Positions 1 to 8,064 of a stretch of DNA of 36,973 nucleotides are shown one piece after another. The DNA comes from a bacterium (lineage in GTDB: Bacteria > Margulisbacteria > Marinamargulisbacteria > SXXA01): the NCBI GenBank assembly GCA_010028705.1, contig RHAI01000011.1:1-36973 (forward strand). Direction: 5' to 3'. The position numbers and the translations under genes were made by a program. The notes below the pieces were generated by a model. The model ran no database searches. It worked only from the letters and a program-made list of their open reading frames with translations, and had not been told where the DNA came from. Position 1 is the stretch's first letter. Every line of letters starts with the position of its first letter.

Positions 1-654
1 GAATTAGCTGCGATTGCGGCCGTGGTATTAAAGCACCCCCGCCTTGTGGTTATTTCCGATGAGATTTATGAAAATTTGATATACGACGAGTCCGTCGGCC
101 ACACCAGCATCGCCGAGCTGTCACAGGATATCAAGGAGCGGACAATCGTGATCAATGGAGTGTCGAAATCACATGCGATGACTGGATGGCGCATTGGTTA
201 CGCCGCGGCAGCATCGGAAATTGCGGATAAGATGGGACAGTTTCAAAGCCATATTACGTCGAATCCGACAACTCCGTCCCAGTATGCAGCGACAGAAGCA
301 CTGAATTCCGTGTCGCCTGAACTGGCTACGGTGACGGATACATTTAATCAGAGACGAAATATTATGGTGGATACACTGAACTCTATTCCAGGTATTACAT
401 GCTTGTCTCCTCAAGGCGCATTTTATGCGTTTCCCAATATATCCGGTTGTTTCGGAAAAACGACTCCATCGGGAAAATTCATTGAGGATTCGGCGTCGTT
501 CTGTAAAGCATTATTAGAAGATGCGTTCGTTGCATGTGTGCCGGGGTCTGGATTTGGTACCGAAAATTACATTCGAATTTCCTATGCAACATCGACTGAA
601 AATATTGTTGAAGGGCTTTCCCGTTTGAAACAGTTCGTCGCTACCTTAAAATAA
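1..654 (+). CDS. Class I/II aminotransferase (aspartate aminotransferase-like), C-terminal part
   Basis: The reading frame is open from the first base, so the gene starts upstream of the window and only about 217 C-terminal residues are seen. The motif SKSHAMTGWRIGY carries the lysine that forms the Schiff base with PLP in fold-type I aminotransferases. The upstream DEIYENLIYD is the strand with the conserved Asp and Tyr that contact the cofactor, and the late RISYATS contains the Arg that binds the substrate carboxylate. This pattern matches the aspartate aminotransferase Ib subgroup, which moves an amino group between aspartate and 2-oxoglutarate in the cytoplasm. The exact substrate cannot be fixed from the fragment. 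It ends in TAA two bases before rbgA, so the two genes are probably co-transcribed. Confidence 0.9.
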   Translation, partial: ELAAIAAVVLKHPRLVVISDEIYENLIYDESVGHTSIAELSQDIKERTIVINGVSKSHAMTGWRIGYAAAASEIADKMGQFQSHITSNPTTPSQYAATEALNSVSPELATVTDTFNQRRNIMVDTLNSIPGITCLSPQGAFYAFPNISGCFGKTTPSGKFIEDSASFCKALLEDAFVACVPGSGFGTENYIRISYATSTENIVEGLSRLKQFVATLK

Positions 655-656
655 CG

Positions 657-1481
657 GTGACGATTCAGTGGTTTCCTGGCCATATGGCCAGGACTCGTCG
701 GGAATTGGGTGAAATGATCCCGAAGATCGACGTGGTTTTAGAAGTCCGCGACGCCCGCGCTCCCATGGCCAGCGCCAATCCAATACTCGATGAAATGTCT
801 CAACACAAGCCACGATTGGTGGTCCTGAATAAGGCCGATCTCGCCGATCCGGTAGTGACCAAACAATGGCAATCCTCATTTAAACATACGCGGGAAGTAC
901 TGGCGTTTTCGGCAACAGTGGGGTCTACCCGGGCGGCTTTAATTTCGGGATGTCACGATGCCTATAGTCGGCGTTATCCTGCTCGGAAAAATATAGGCTT
1001 GTCGGTATTGGTGGCGGGGATCCCAAATGTTGGTAAATCGGCAATAATTAATCAGCTTCGTGGTCGGAATGTAGTGAAAGCCGCAAATAAACCCGGTGTA
1101 ACACGTGGGTTAACCTGGATTAAAGTTGATGATAAATTTCGAATTGCGGATACCCCGGGCGTGTTATGGCCAAAATTTGATAATGATCAGGTTGGGACTA
1201 CGCTTGCGGCAATTGGTTCCGTCAAAGATGAACTTCTGGATTCAGTTGAAATTGCTCAATGGATTGTCGAGTTTTTAGTTCGCCGATACCCCATGGCTAT
1301 TGCCCATCGGTATAAAGTTGAGCCGTCGATCGATACTGAGCAGGTTCTTGAGGCGATTGCACGAAAACGGGGTGTTTTAGTCGCCGGGGGAATACCGGAT
1401 GTTGATCGGATTGCACGAATTGTGGTGGCCGAATTTCGAGTCGGTAAATTAGGGAGAATTTCAGTAGAGCGGCCAGATTGA
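657..1481 (+). CDS. rbgA: Ribosome biogenesis GTPase A (RbgA/YlqF)
   Basis: A 274-residue circularly permuted GTPase that acts in late assembly of the 50S subunit. The N terminus MTIQWFPGHMARTRREL is the family hallmark. The motifs occur in permuted order: G4 (NKAD, 58-61) comes before G1/P-loop (GIPNVGKS, 121-128), then G2 (GVTR, 147-150) and G3 (DTPG, 165-168). The C-terminal helical part of about 100 residues corresponds to the RNA-binding region of the family. The start is GTG, two bases after the stop of the aminotransferase, and it fits because the conserved N terminus begins exactly there. It faces the minus-strand gene at 1611-2075, with a 129-base gap that holds a small hairpin. Confidence 0.95.
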   Translation: MTIQWFPGHMARTRRELGEMIPKIDVVLEVRDARAPMASANPILDEMSQHKPRLVVLNKADLADPVVTKQWQSSFKHTREVLAFSATVGSTRAALISGCHDAYSRRYPARKNIGLSVLVAGIPNVGKSAIINQLRGRNVVKAANKPGVTRGLTWIKVDDKFRIADTPGVLWPKFDNDQVGTTLAAIGSVKDELLDSVEIAQWIVEFLVRRYPMAIAHRYKVEPSIDTEQVLEAIARKRGVLVAGGIPDVDRIARIVVAEFRVGKLGRISVERPD

Positions 1482-1488
1482 ATCTAAA

Positions 1489-1504
1489 GCCGGTGATTAC
1501 CGGC
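1489..1504. terminator. Small perfect hairpin after rbgA, possible weak terminator
   Basis: GCCGGT and ACCGGC form a perfect 6-bp stem around a GATT loop, eight bases after the rbgA stop. No T-run follows on the plus strand; on the minus strand the stem is followed by TTTAGATT. It lies between convergent genes, where a bidirectional terminator would be expected, but the U-tract is poor. The rest of 1505-1610 shows only a second, weaker 5-bp inverted repeat (TCCTG/CAGGA at 1525-1540) and no gene. Confidence 0.35.
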
Positions 1505-1610
1505 ATCTGTGCTCCCAATCGGGGTCCTGTTGACGCAGGATCTGGATCTCGACAAAACAGTGAGCTGCGGTCTTATTTCTCGTAAAAAAATACTCGACGT
1601 AGCGCCGCTC

Positions 1611-2075
1611 CTAGGTAAAAAGACGTTTGATAATGCTGAGTGCTTTTTGTGACAGTGTGTCGTGATCGTGCATTGGTTCTACCGGATGACGAGATTTTGT
1701 AAACTCCGATGAGTGTGATTTCGTCGCTGGTTTTACGCTGGTTGTTTGTGCCTGAATACCAGAGATGACACTGGCAATAATTTTTTCGACGGACGCGGCG
1801 GTTGTGATGGTCAATAGGTGATCGGTTTGGATCTTGTTGATAACATGATCAATAACTCCTTTAGAGCGTGTATCGTTGAGAAGGGTGGAGAGGTTTTGAA
1901 GTTTATCAACCGCTGTAACAACGTCGATCCGAGATGGATTAGCGATGGATCTGGATGTCATCAAGACATCTTTAAGTTGAGCTTTAAGTTGGGAGTCGAT
2001 CGGGCGCCTGGAGGGAGCCTGCGATTGTAATTCCGTCAGGCTGGGAGCATTCACACGCCCAAGATCATGCGCCAT
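1611..2075 (-). CDS. Hypothetical helix-rich protein (about 154 aa)
   Basis: I do not recognise this protein. It has no cysteine, no signal peptide and no membrane segment. It looks largely alpha-helical, with several amphipathic stretches (around LKAQLKDVLMTS and VDKLQNLSTLLND), a Thr/Ser-rich central part, a His-rich stretch and a basic end (IIKRLFT). ATG at 2075 is preferred; a TTG three codons upstream (2084) is in frame and also possible, and neither has a clear Shine-Dalgarno sequence. It lies 20-30 bases behind the 104-residue gene at 2105-2419 on the same strand and is probably read with it. Composition and neighbourhood suggest an accessory or secreted-substrate type of protein, but no function can be assigned. 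Confidence 0.65.
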   Translation of the reverse strand: MAHDLGRVNAPSLTELQSQAPSRRPIDSQLKAQLKDVLMTSRSIANPSRIDVVTAVDKLQNLSTLLNDTRSKGVIDHVINKIQTDHLLTITTAASVEKIIASVISGIQAQTTSVKPATKSHSSEFTKSRHPVEPMHDHDTLSQKALSIIKRLFT

Positions 2076-2104
2076 TACAGTCAACTGCCTAAATTAAGGG
2101 AATC

Positions 2105-2419
2105 CTAATTTTGAATTCCCCATTCGGTGCGTTCTCCGTCATGTTTAAATCCGTCCGAATATCCAATTTTTGGTTTCAACTCCGGATTAACTGGACTGAT
2201 GCGTTCCTGCATTTTCGCAACTTCGATTTCTTTTTCGGCTTCCATTTGTGAATTTACAATGTCATTTAATAATTTTTCAAATGATGGTTGCTCACTACGA
2301 TCCTGTGAAATTTCTTTCTTTTCTGGAGAAACCGCTCCTCCACCGATCTGAGCATTTCGTAACGCATTTAAATCTAGCATTCTCGCTTTGTTTGAATTTG
2401 ATGATGATTCTATACTCAC
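2105..2419 (-). CDS. Small hypothetical protein, helical and charged (104 aa)
   Basis: Not recognised. It starts with a Ser/Asn-rich segment, then LDLNALRNAQIGGG, then a charged helical part centred on SFEKLLNDIVNSQMEAEKEI, and ends in a hydrophilic tail. There are no cysteines or membrane segments. The start is GTG, supported by a good Shine-Dalgarno (AGAGGTG) about six bases upstream. The FEKLLNDIVNSQ part loosely recalls small helical rod or needle-type proteins such as FliE, but the likeness is too weak to name it. It is the promoter-proximal gene of a probable two-gene operon with 1611-2075 and is divergent from the EEP-family gene at 2575. Confidence 0.75.
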   Translation of the reverse strand: MSIESSSNSNKARMLDLNALRNAQIGGGAVSPEKKEISQDRSEQPSFEKLLNDIVNSQMEAEKEIEVAKMQERISPVNPELKPKIGYSDGFKHDGERTEWGIQN

Positions 2420-2519
2420 GATTGCACCTCTTTCCCTTTTTTATGGCCTGTTGTTATTCCGTATAACGAGCATTTTCGACTATTTTATGTATCGAATTAT
2501 ATGGATTTATTGTGCGGGT

Positions 2520-2574
2520 AGGTGACGTAGAAAATGACGTCGAAATATTGGTCTAAGGCTAGTAAACTATAGTT
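2520..2574 (+). promoter_or_regulatory. Upstream region of the EEP gene, repeated TGACGT and possible leaderless start
   Basis: Two TGACGT hexamers occur 12 bases apart just upstream of a -10-like TAAACT that ends six bases before the ATG at 2575. No Shine-Dalgarno lies in front of the ATG, so the message may be leaderless. The repeat could be an operator half-site pair. The whole 2420-2574 stretch separates divergent genes and holds no reading frame I can support. Confidence 0.3.
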
Positions 2575-3474
2575 ATGGTACAGAGATTGACGGTGCTCAC
2601 GTTTAACATCGGTTTTTGCGGGGGATGGAACGGATTGGTGGATGGGGTCCAGCCGGCTGATGTAGTGGTGGATCGCCTAAATTCGATTGGCGCCCTGATT
2701 GCTGATTCGGACGCTGATGTGGTCTTCCTGCAGGAGGTGGACGTACGTTCCAGGCGAAGTGCCTATGTTAATCAAGTTGATTTTTTGACAAAATCGCTTG
2801 GATATAAATATTTTGATTTTGCTACAGTTTGGAAAAATTCCTGGGTTCCGTTTCCGATTACCTGGAAAATAAGCCGACATTTTGGACCCGTGCACGCATG
2901 TAATTTAATCCTATCGCGGTATCCTATCATCTATTCGGCGCACCACGAACTTCCTCAACGTTCGGACAAGGGGTGGTTGTATCGCCATTTTTATTTGACA
3001 CAAGTGCTACAAGACTGTGTGATCTGCCTTCCCTCGCAAACCGTACGTTTGGCTCACCTCCATCTTGACGCTTTTAACCGCGATACCCGTTGTGATCAGC
3101 TGCGCGTGGCTTTGGCTCAGTTTCCGAGTCAGCGTGATACCCCATTAATTATTGGGGGCGACCTTAACTCGGTAGGCTATCATCCGGGGGACCTGTGGTT
3201 TCCAGATGACCCAGAAAATAATTACGGGGAGGATGTGACGTTGTCACTCCTTGATCAGGCCGGTTTTAAACGCATGCGCCCAATTCATGGGGAGGGGGAG
3301 TCAAGTTTGTTTGATTTTCCGGCATCGGGTCCCAATCGAGCCCTAAGTCAGTTGTGGTCGCGGGGAACGTTGGGCACAGGATACGCAATTCATCCCGGGA
3401 TGGCCTCCGATCATTGCGGGATATTTTCAGAATTTCTGATTAGCGGGGTTGATCACCGTCCGGGACTAGAATAA
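2575..3474 (+). CDS. Endonuclease/exonuclease/phosphatase (EEP) superfamily protein
   Basis: A 299-residue metal-dependent phosphoesterase of the fold shared by exonuclease III, DNase I, sphingomyelinase and inositol phosphatases. The motifs appear in order: an N-terminal TFNIG strand with Asn, VFLQEVD with the metal-binding Glu, HLHLDAF with the catalytic-site His, IIGGDLNS with the Asp/Asn pair, and SDHCGIF with the C-terminal Asp-His dyad. There is no signal peptide. The substrate cannot be inferred; it might be nucleic acid or a phospholipid headgroup. The gene is flanked on both sides by minus-strand genes of unknown function and its end overlaps the 552-residue gene by nine bases tail to tail. 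ATG start; no ribosome binding site is evident. Confidence 0.85.
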   Translation: MVQRLTVLTFNIGFCGGWNGLVDGVQPADVVVDRLNSIGALIADSDADVVFLQEVDVRSRRSAYVNQVDFLTKSLGYKYFDFATVWKNSWVPFPITWKISRHFGPVHACNLILSRYPIIYSAHHELPQRSDKGWLYRHFYLTQVLQDCVICLPSQTVRLAHLHLDAFNRDTRCDQLRVALAQFPSQRDTPLIIGGDLNSVGYHPGDLWFPDDPENNYGEDVTLSLLDQAGFKRMRPIHGEGESSLFDFPASGPNRALSQLWSRGTLGTGYAIHPGMASDHCGIFSEFLISGVDHRPGLE

Positions 3475-5124
3475 ATCACTCGCTAGTTGGGTTGATGGGG
3501 AGGTATCGGATTTGAAGGGGTCAACGGTTCGGGATCCTGGGAGCAAGTGTTTTGTCTCAAAACCCAGGAGGACTTTGTCTAATGCTTGATCGATGCTTTC
3601 AGTAAATATTCGATCTAAGAAATCAATAATTTGAGATATTCGAGATTGAGAATTTTGCCGATCTGATGAGGTATCCCCTGATAAACTCGATGTCTCCGAG
3701 ATCCCATAACTTGTGCCGGTGCTGGGGGCCATTAAATGGGTTAAACTCACTGGTTTTGGCACCATACTCGAGAATGCCTGTGGGCTTCCAATTGCGCTCG
3801 GTTCGTTTGGTGTTACGATGCGTTGATCGGAGAGACCTGTTGAGTGAGTTGATATGGCAGATCCTTTGGCGTCGAATGTTGGATTCAGCTGCCCGATTGA
3901 CTCTGATATTGCCGCTATTTCTGATTCAGAAAAAAGCGTTTCTCCTGTCGCTGAAGAAATAATTTCGTTAGCTTGGCGAAGTAATTGTTCAGCGGAGTTT
4001 TTGTCAAGATTTCCTGATTGTTGACTCATAAACTCGTTAAATGCCACTTTAAGGTCGTCCATGAGTCCGGGGCAGGCCTCAATGATCCCGTCGACTGACA
4101 TTAATAACCCGCGAAGTTCGCTTAATTCGTCTAATCCATCCAGTCCGTCGCTAAGATGTGCTTGAATTTTTTTGATAATTTGCTGAATCGATTCTTGACG
4201 TTTGCTGTTAGGGTCTTTTTGATTTTGATTCTCGGATGCTTTGTTAGCCCATTCGACGGCGCCTTTTGACAATGCAATGGTTACCACCGACGATAGCAGT
4301 TCAGTATCGTTTCCGAATGTCGTGTCATTCATTGGTTTGCTTAAGAGCTCTCTGTACCGAATAATTGCGGCCACCATCGAATTTGAGGCCGCCGATTCTT
4401 GGGGGGGCGTCGTAGATTCAACGGTGTCGAGCGCTTGGCGTATTAAATCATCGATCGCCTTTGGATCACCATGCCGAAGGTGTTGAAGTAACGATTCGGA
4501 TATCGTGATTCCAATGGCATCCTCTGATTTCGACTGATCCGTGCTGGACTGCGGCGATCGTTGGGTCGTGGTGTCCGCATTACCCGATCGGACGCCTTTG
4601 TCAGCGGCAAGCTCGGACACGGATTGGCGGAGAGAATCAATTGCAGACTTATCCCCACGTCCAGCTGCGACCAGCGATTGCCCGTCAATTGCGAATGTTT
4701 TCGAGTCGACTCTGCTGGCTGAAATGACGCTGATATTGAAGTGATAAGCGGTTAGTTGCGATGCCATTGCCATTTCCTCATCATGCCGGCGACTCGACTC
4801 CGGGCTGATTGTTGGCGTAAATGTATCGCCCATGGTGGCGTTGAGTGAATTAAAGCGAGCATCGTCAATTAGGTCGAGTAATAGGTCCGGTCGATGCTCA
4901 TTGAGTTGATGAAAAAATTTCCCGAATAAATCATTGACTTTACCGAGAGATGCCCCAGAAAAATTGCTGTTGATTTCATTTCGCATGGCGGATACCAATT
5001 GTTTGACGGAATTAGATAAATTGATGCCCAAATCTTTCCCTGACATGTTGCTTTCAACCTGTTGAAGTTTTAGTCCCATCGAAATGGATCCAGCCGATAT
5101 TCCGGGAACGCCATGAAGTGTCAT
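3466..5124 (-). CDS. Large hypothetical Ser/Gln-rich helical protein (552 aa)
   Basis: No family recognised. The N-terminal 95 residues look helical and structured (LSNSVKQLVSAMRNEINSNF, FFHQLNEHRPDLLLDLIDD). Disordered Ser/Thr/Gln-rich linkers follow (around 180-210 and 410-490), alternating with helical blocks (about 215-260, 285-400), and a last amphipathic helix block (IIDFLDRIFTESIDQALDKV). There is one cysteine, no signal peptide and no membrane segment. The start is firm: ATG with AGGAAGGA about eight bases upstream. It is divergent from glnA, so 5125-5313 carries promoters for both. The modular helical/disordered make-up is typical of secreted effectors, or of needle-length or scaffold proteins, but that is inference. 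Confidence 0.8.
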   Translation of the reverse strand: MTLHGVPGISAGSISMGLKLQQVESNMSGKDLGINLSNSVKQLVSAMRNEINSNFSGASLGKVNDLFGKFFHQLNEHRPDLLLDLIDDARFNSLNATMGDTFTPTISPESSRRHDEEMAMASQLTAYHFNISVISASRVDSKTFAIDGQSLVAAGRGDKSAIDSLRQSVSELAADKGVRSGNADTTTQRSPQSSTDQSKSEDAIGITISESLLQHLRHGDPKAIDDLIRQALDTVESTTPPQESAASNSMVAAIIRYRELLSKPMNDTTFGNDTELLSSVVTIALSKGAVEWANKASENQNQKDPNSKRQESIQQIIKKIQAHLSDGLDGLDELSELRGLLMSVDGIIEACPGLMDDLKVAFNEFMSQQSGNLDKNSAEQLLRQANEIISSATGETLFSESEIAAISESIGQLNPTFDAKGSAISTHSTGLSDQRIVTPNEPSAIGSPQAFSSMVPKPVSLTHLMAPSTGTSYGISETSSLSGDTSSDRQNSQSRISQIIDFLDRIFTESIDQALDKVLLGFETKHLLPGSRTVDPFKSDTSPSTQLASDLF

Positions 5125-5246
5125 AAATTTTCCTTCCTAAGTGAAAAGTGAGCTAAAAGTACACGTTGCGAGACTAAAATTCCCATCTTTGTAGAAAACT
5201 AAACTTCGCCTTACCTAAATGGCGAAAAGTAGTGTACAGTGTAAAG

Positions 5247-5267
5247 GTTCCAAAAAAATAGTTCCAA
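5247..5267 (+). promoter_or_regulatory. Direct repeat upstream of glnA, candidate regulator site
   Basis: GTTCCAA occurs twice, at 5247-5253 and 5261-5267, 14 bases start to start, separated by an A-rich spacer. It lies about 47-67 bases before the glnA start, where a nitrogen regulator could act. The 5125-5313 gap also contains the inverted hexamers GTACAC and GTGTAC. I could not fit a convincing NtcA (GTA-N8-TAC) or sigma-54 (GG-N10-GC) site. A -10-like TATTTT lies at about 5275-5280. Confidence 0.25.
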
Positions 5268-5313
5268 TACCGAATATTTTAACCAAAAATTAACTTCTGG
5301 AAAGGACCGTGTT

Positions 5314-6741
5314 ATGCCAGCTGCGCCGAAGTCTCCCAAAGAGCTAGTCGAATTTGTGAAAAAGGAGGGAGTCCAGGTTATAGACCTGCGATTTATGGAT
5401 TTCCCTGGTATTTGGCAGCACGTCTCTATTCCAGCCGCGAATTTTGATGAGGATTTTTTCGAAAGTGGTCTGGGATTTGATGGGTCGAGCATCCGAGGTT
5501 GGCAGGCGATTAACGAATCAGATATGTTAATGTTGCCAGTTGCTGATACGGCATTTATTGACCCCTTTTTCGAGGCTAAAACTCTGGTATTAGGATGTAC
5601 AATTCATGATCCCTTAACTCGTCAGCCTTACTCGCGTGATCCTCGTAACATTGCACAAAAAGCTGAGATGTACCTTAAGTCATCTGGCATTGGGGATATA
5701 GCGTTTTTGGGTCCCGAAGCGGAATTCTTTATTTTCGACGATGTGCGGTTTGATCAAACTCAAAATCAGGGCTTTTACTTCTTAGACTCAGTCGAGGGTC
5801 GTTGGAATATGGGTAAAGAAGAATTTCCCAACTTAGGCTACAAGGTTCGGAATAAAGAAGGCTATTTCCCTGTTCCCCCCACTGATCAACATCAAGATAT
5901 ACGATCCGAAATGATGTTGACTCTTCAGGAGATGGGGATCCCGATGGAGGCTCAGCATCATGAAGTCGCAACGGGTGGGCAAAGTGAGATCGGTATGAGA
6001 TTTGCTCCGTTGGTCCATATGGCCGATAACTTGTTGAAGTATAAGTACGTGATAAAAAACGTCGCTCGAAAATACGGGAAAACAGCAACATTTATGCCCA
6101 AGCCGTTATTTGGTGATAACGGGAGCGGAATGCACGTTCACTTATCCATATGGAAGGATAACAAGAACTTATTTGCTGGGGACGGATATGCGGGAATGTC
6201 ACAGACGGCGATGTATGCAATTGGTGGTATTTTAAAGCATGCTCCTGCATTGCTTGCTCTAACCAATCCCACGACAAATAGCTACCGGCGGCTAGTGCCA
6301 GGATATGAAGCACCGGTTAATTTGGCCTATTCCCGACGCAATCGAAGTGCATCGATTCGAATCCCTATGTCGCACTCCTCTGAGAAGGCAAGGCGCTTCG
6401 AGTTTCGATGTCCAGATCCTAGTTGCAATCCATACCTAGCGTTTTCCGCGATCTTAATGGCCGCGATCGACGGAATTCAAAACAAAATTGACCCCGGTCA
6501 GCCGTTGGATAAAGACATCTACGATCTGCCGCCTGAAGAATTGGCGAAGGTTCCTCATACCCCTGGCTCATTGGCGAAGGCGTTAGAGGCGTTAGAAAAT
6601 GATCATGCCTTTTTGCTAAAGGGAGATGTATTTACCAAAGACGTTATTGAGACTTGGATTGACTATAAAATGGCGAACGAAGTTAAAGCGATGGACTTGC
6701 GTCCGCACCCGTATGAATTTGTGATGTATTACGATATTTAA
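5314..6741 (+). CDS. glnA: Type I glutamine synthetase
   Basis: A 475-residue GlnA that joins glutamate and ammonia with ATP to make glutamine; the family forms a cytoplasmic dodecamer. The beta-grasp domain is at the N terminus. The catalytic domain shows the metal-site [17 protein letters not shown], the [10 protein letters not shown] loop, the ATP/glutamate segment [18 protein letters not shown] and the active-site [25 protein letters not shown], near residue 405, contains the tyrosine that is adenylylated in GSI-beta enzymes, so control by a GlnE-type adenylyltransferase is plausible. The ATG follows GGAAAGGA at good spacing. It probably stands alone: its upstream neighbour is divergent and a strong hairpin follows it. 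Confidence 0.97.
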   Translation: MPAAPKSPKELVEFVKKEGVQVIDLRFMDFPGIWQHVSIPAANFDEDFFESGLGFDGSSIRGWQAINESDMLMLPVADTAFIDPFFEAKTLVLGCTIHDPLTRQPYSRDPRNIAQKAEMYLKSSGIGDIAFLGPEAEFFIFDDVRFDQTQNQGFYFLDSVEGRWNMGKEEFPNLGYKVRNKEGYFPVPPTDQHQDIRSEMMLTLQEMGIPMEAQHHEVATGGQSEIGMRFAPLVHMADNLLKYKYVIKNVARKYGKTATFMPKPLFGDNGSGMHVHLSIWKDNKNLFAGDGYAGMSQTAMYAIGGILKHAPALLALTNPTTNSYRRLVPGYEAPVNLAYSRRNRSASIRIPMSHSSEKARRFEFRCPDPSCNPYLAFSAILMAAIDGIQNKIDPGQPLDKDIYDLPPEELAKVPHTPGSLAKALEALENDHAFLLKGDVFTKDVIETWIDYKMANEVKAMDLRPHPYEFVMYYDI

Positions 6742-6763
6742 ACCCTGTACTTTGTGTATTTCA

Positions 6764-6791
6764 CCACCGCTTCTGTTGACAGGAGCGGTGG
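6764..6791 (+). terminator. Strong hairpin after glnA
   Basis: CCACCGCTTCTG and CAGGAGCGGTGG pair over 12 bp (one G-T) around a TTGA loop, 22 bases after the glnA stop. No T-run follows, so it is either a terminator that needs a helper factor or a 3' stabilising structure. It separates glnA from the rpmF-fab operon, whose promoter should lie in 6792-6850 (TATATT at about 6835). Confidence 0.55.
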
Positions 6792-6855
6792 ACGCGCAAT
6801 AGAATCGCTCACTATTTGCGTAATGAAAAATTGTATATATTAGAGGATTTTTGAC

Positions 6856-7065
6856 ATGCCAGTTCCAAAAAAACGACGTTCCAAATCAAAAAAGCGTATG
6901 AAAGGGGCCCGGTGGAAAATTACACCCCCCAACCTTCGACCCTGTCCCGATTGCGGTGCCTTGGGACAATCTCATTTTGTCTGCAACGTATGTGGATTTT
7001 ATAAAGGCAAACCTGTAGTTGTCACCAAATCTCGGAAAGTGACTGGCGCAGAGAAAGAAGAATAG
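6856..7065 (+). CDS. rpmF: Large-subunit ribosomal protein bL32
   Basis: A 69-residue basic protein with the family start MPVPKKRRSKSKKR and a zinc ribbon formed by CPDCG and CNVCG. It is a structural part of the 50S subunit near the peptidyl-transferase side. The acidic tail (GAEKEE) is somewhat longer than in many L32 proteins. The ATG follows AGAGGA at normal spacing. It opens the plsX-fab operon, an order widespread in bacteria that links ribosome and membrane-lipid production. Confidence 0.96.
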   Translation: MPVPKKRRSKSKKRMKGARWKITPPNLRPCPDCGALGQSHFVCNVCGFYKGKPVVVTKSRKVTGAEKEE

Positions 7066-7068
7066 TTC

Positions 7069-8064
7069 TTGGCTACAATAGCACTCGACGCGGTTGGAGG
7101 GGATCACGCGCCCGACCAGATCGTGCTTGGAGCCGCCGAAGCAATTGCGGCTTATGATAATGTGAAGATTGTATTGCTCGGCCCCTCCGATTTAGTAAAA
7201 GAGTCGTTGGGTCGATGCAACGTCAGCGAAGGTGCTCGGCTATCCATAGTTCACGCCCCTGACATCGTCGATATGGGTGAATCCCCGACTCGTTCGTTTC
7301 GGCAGAAAAAAGAATCATCTATCCGGGTTGGGTTAGAGCTCGTTAAGTCAGGTCAGGCCCATGCCTTTGTGTCTGCGGGGAATACCGGTGCGGTTATGAC
7401 GGCCTCGACCCTTGTTCTGGGTCGGATAAATAATGTCGAACGTCCAGCGATTGCTACCATAATGCCGTCAAAAACGGGACCCTTCGTTATGCTGGATATG
7501 GGCGCTAGTGTGGATAGTCGGCCGTCTCACCTGTCGCAGTTCGCTGTCATGGGGTCGCATTATGCCCAGCTTATCTTGGGCTCAAAAAATCCCAAGGTCG
7601 GACTTTTAAATATCGGGGAAGAGGTTGAGAAGGGGAATCAGGTAACTCAAGCAACCTATGAGCTATTGAGTGCCCATCCAGGTATCAATTTTATTGGTAA
7701 TGTTGAGGGTAAACACGTATTGTCCGGAGTGGCTGATGTGGTTGTAGCTGATGGGTTTGTTGGAAATAGCATGCTCAAGTTTGGGGAGGGTGCGGCGGAA
7801 CTGTTTTTTGATTTTTTTAAAAATGAAGCCAAAACTAATTGGCTGGCGTTGATTGGCTTATTGTTGTTGCGGCGATCCCTCAAGCAGTTTAAAAAACATT
7901 ACGATTTTTCGGAATATGGCGGTGCCCCTTTGCTGGGTTTAAATGGTGTTTCGGTAGTTGCACATGGTCGATCGAACGCTAACGCGATTAAAAATGCTGT
8001 TCGGCAAGCAGTGGCGTCAGTTGAGTCTCAAATTGTTGAAAATATGGCGAGGGCGATGGCTTGA
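7069..8064 (+). CDS. plsX: Phosphate acyltransferase PlsX
   Basis: A 331-residue enzyme that turns acyl-ACP and phosphate into acyl-phosphate, the donor for the first acylation of glycerol-3-phosphate. It shows the family start IALDAVGGDHAPDQIV, the middle FVSAGNTGAVM and the end segment LLGLNGVSVVAHGRSNANAI. The hydrophobic ALIGLLLLRRSL part matches the amphipathic membrane-touching hairpin of the family. The start is TTG, three bases after the rpmF stop; no other start would keep the conserved N terminus. The last four bases (TTGA) overlap the TTG start of fabH, implying translational coupling. Confidence 0.95.
   Translation: MATIALDAVGGDHAPDQIVLGAAEAIAAYDNVKIVLLGPSDLVKESLGRCNVSEGARLSIVHAPDIVDMGESPTRSFRQKKESSIRVGLELVKSGQAHAFVSAGNTGAVMTASTLVLGRINNVERPAIATIMPSKTGPFVMLDMGASVDSRPSHLSQFAVMGSHYAQLILGSKNPKVGLLNIGEEVEKGNQVTQATYELLSAHPGINFIGNVEGKHVLSGVADVVVADGFVGNSMLKFGEGAAELFFDFFKNEAKTNWLALIGLLLLRRSLKQFKKHYDFSEYGGAPLLGLNGVSVVAHGRSNANAIKNAVRQAVASVESQIVENMARAMA

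Noticed and set aside
5125-5313. NtcA or sigma-54 site for glnA
   Set aside because: No GTA-N8-TAC or GG-N10-GC with correct spacing was found.
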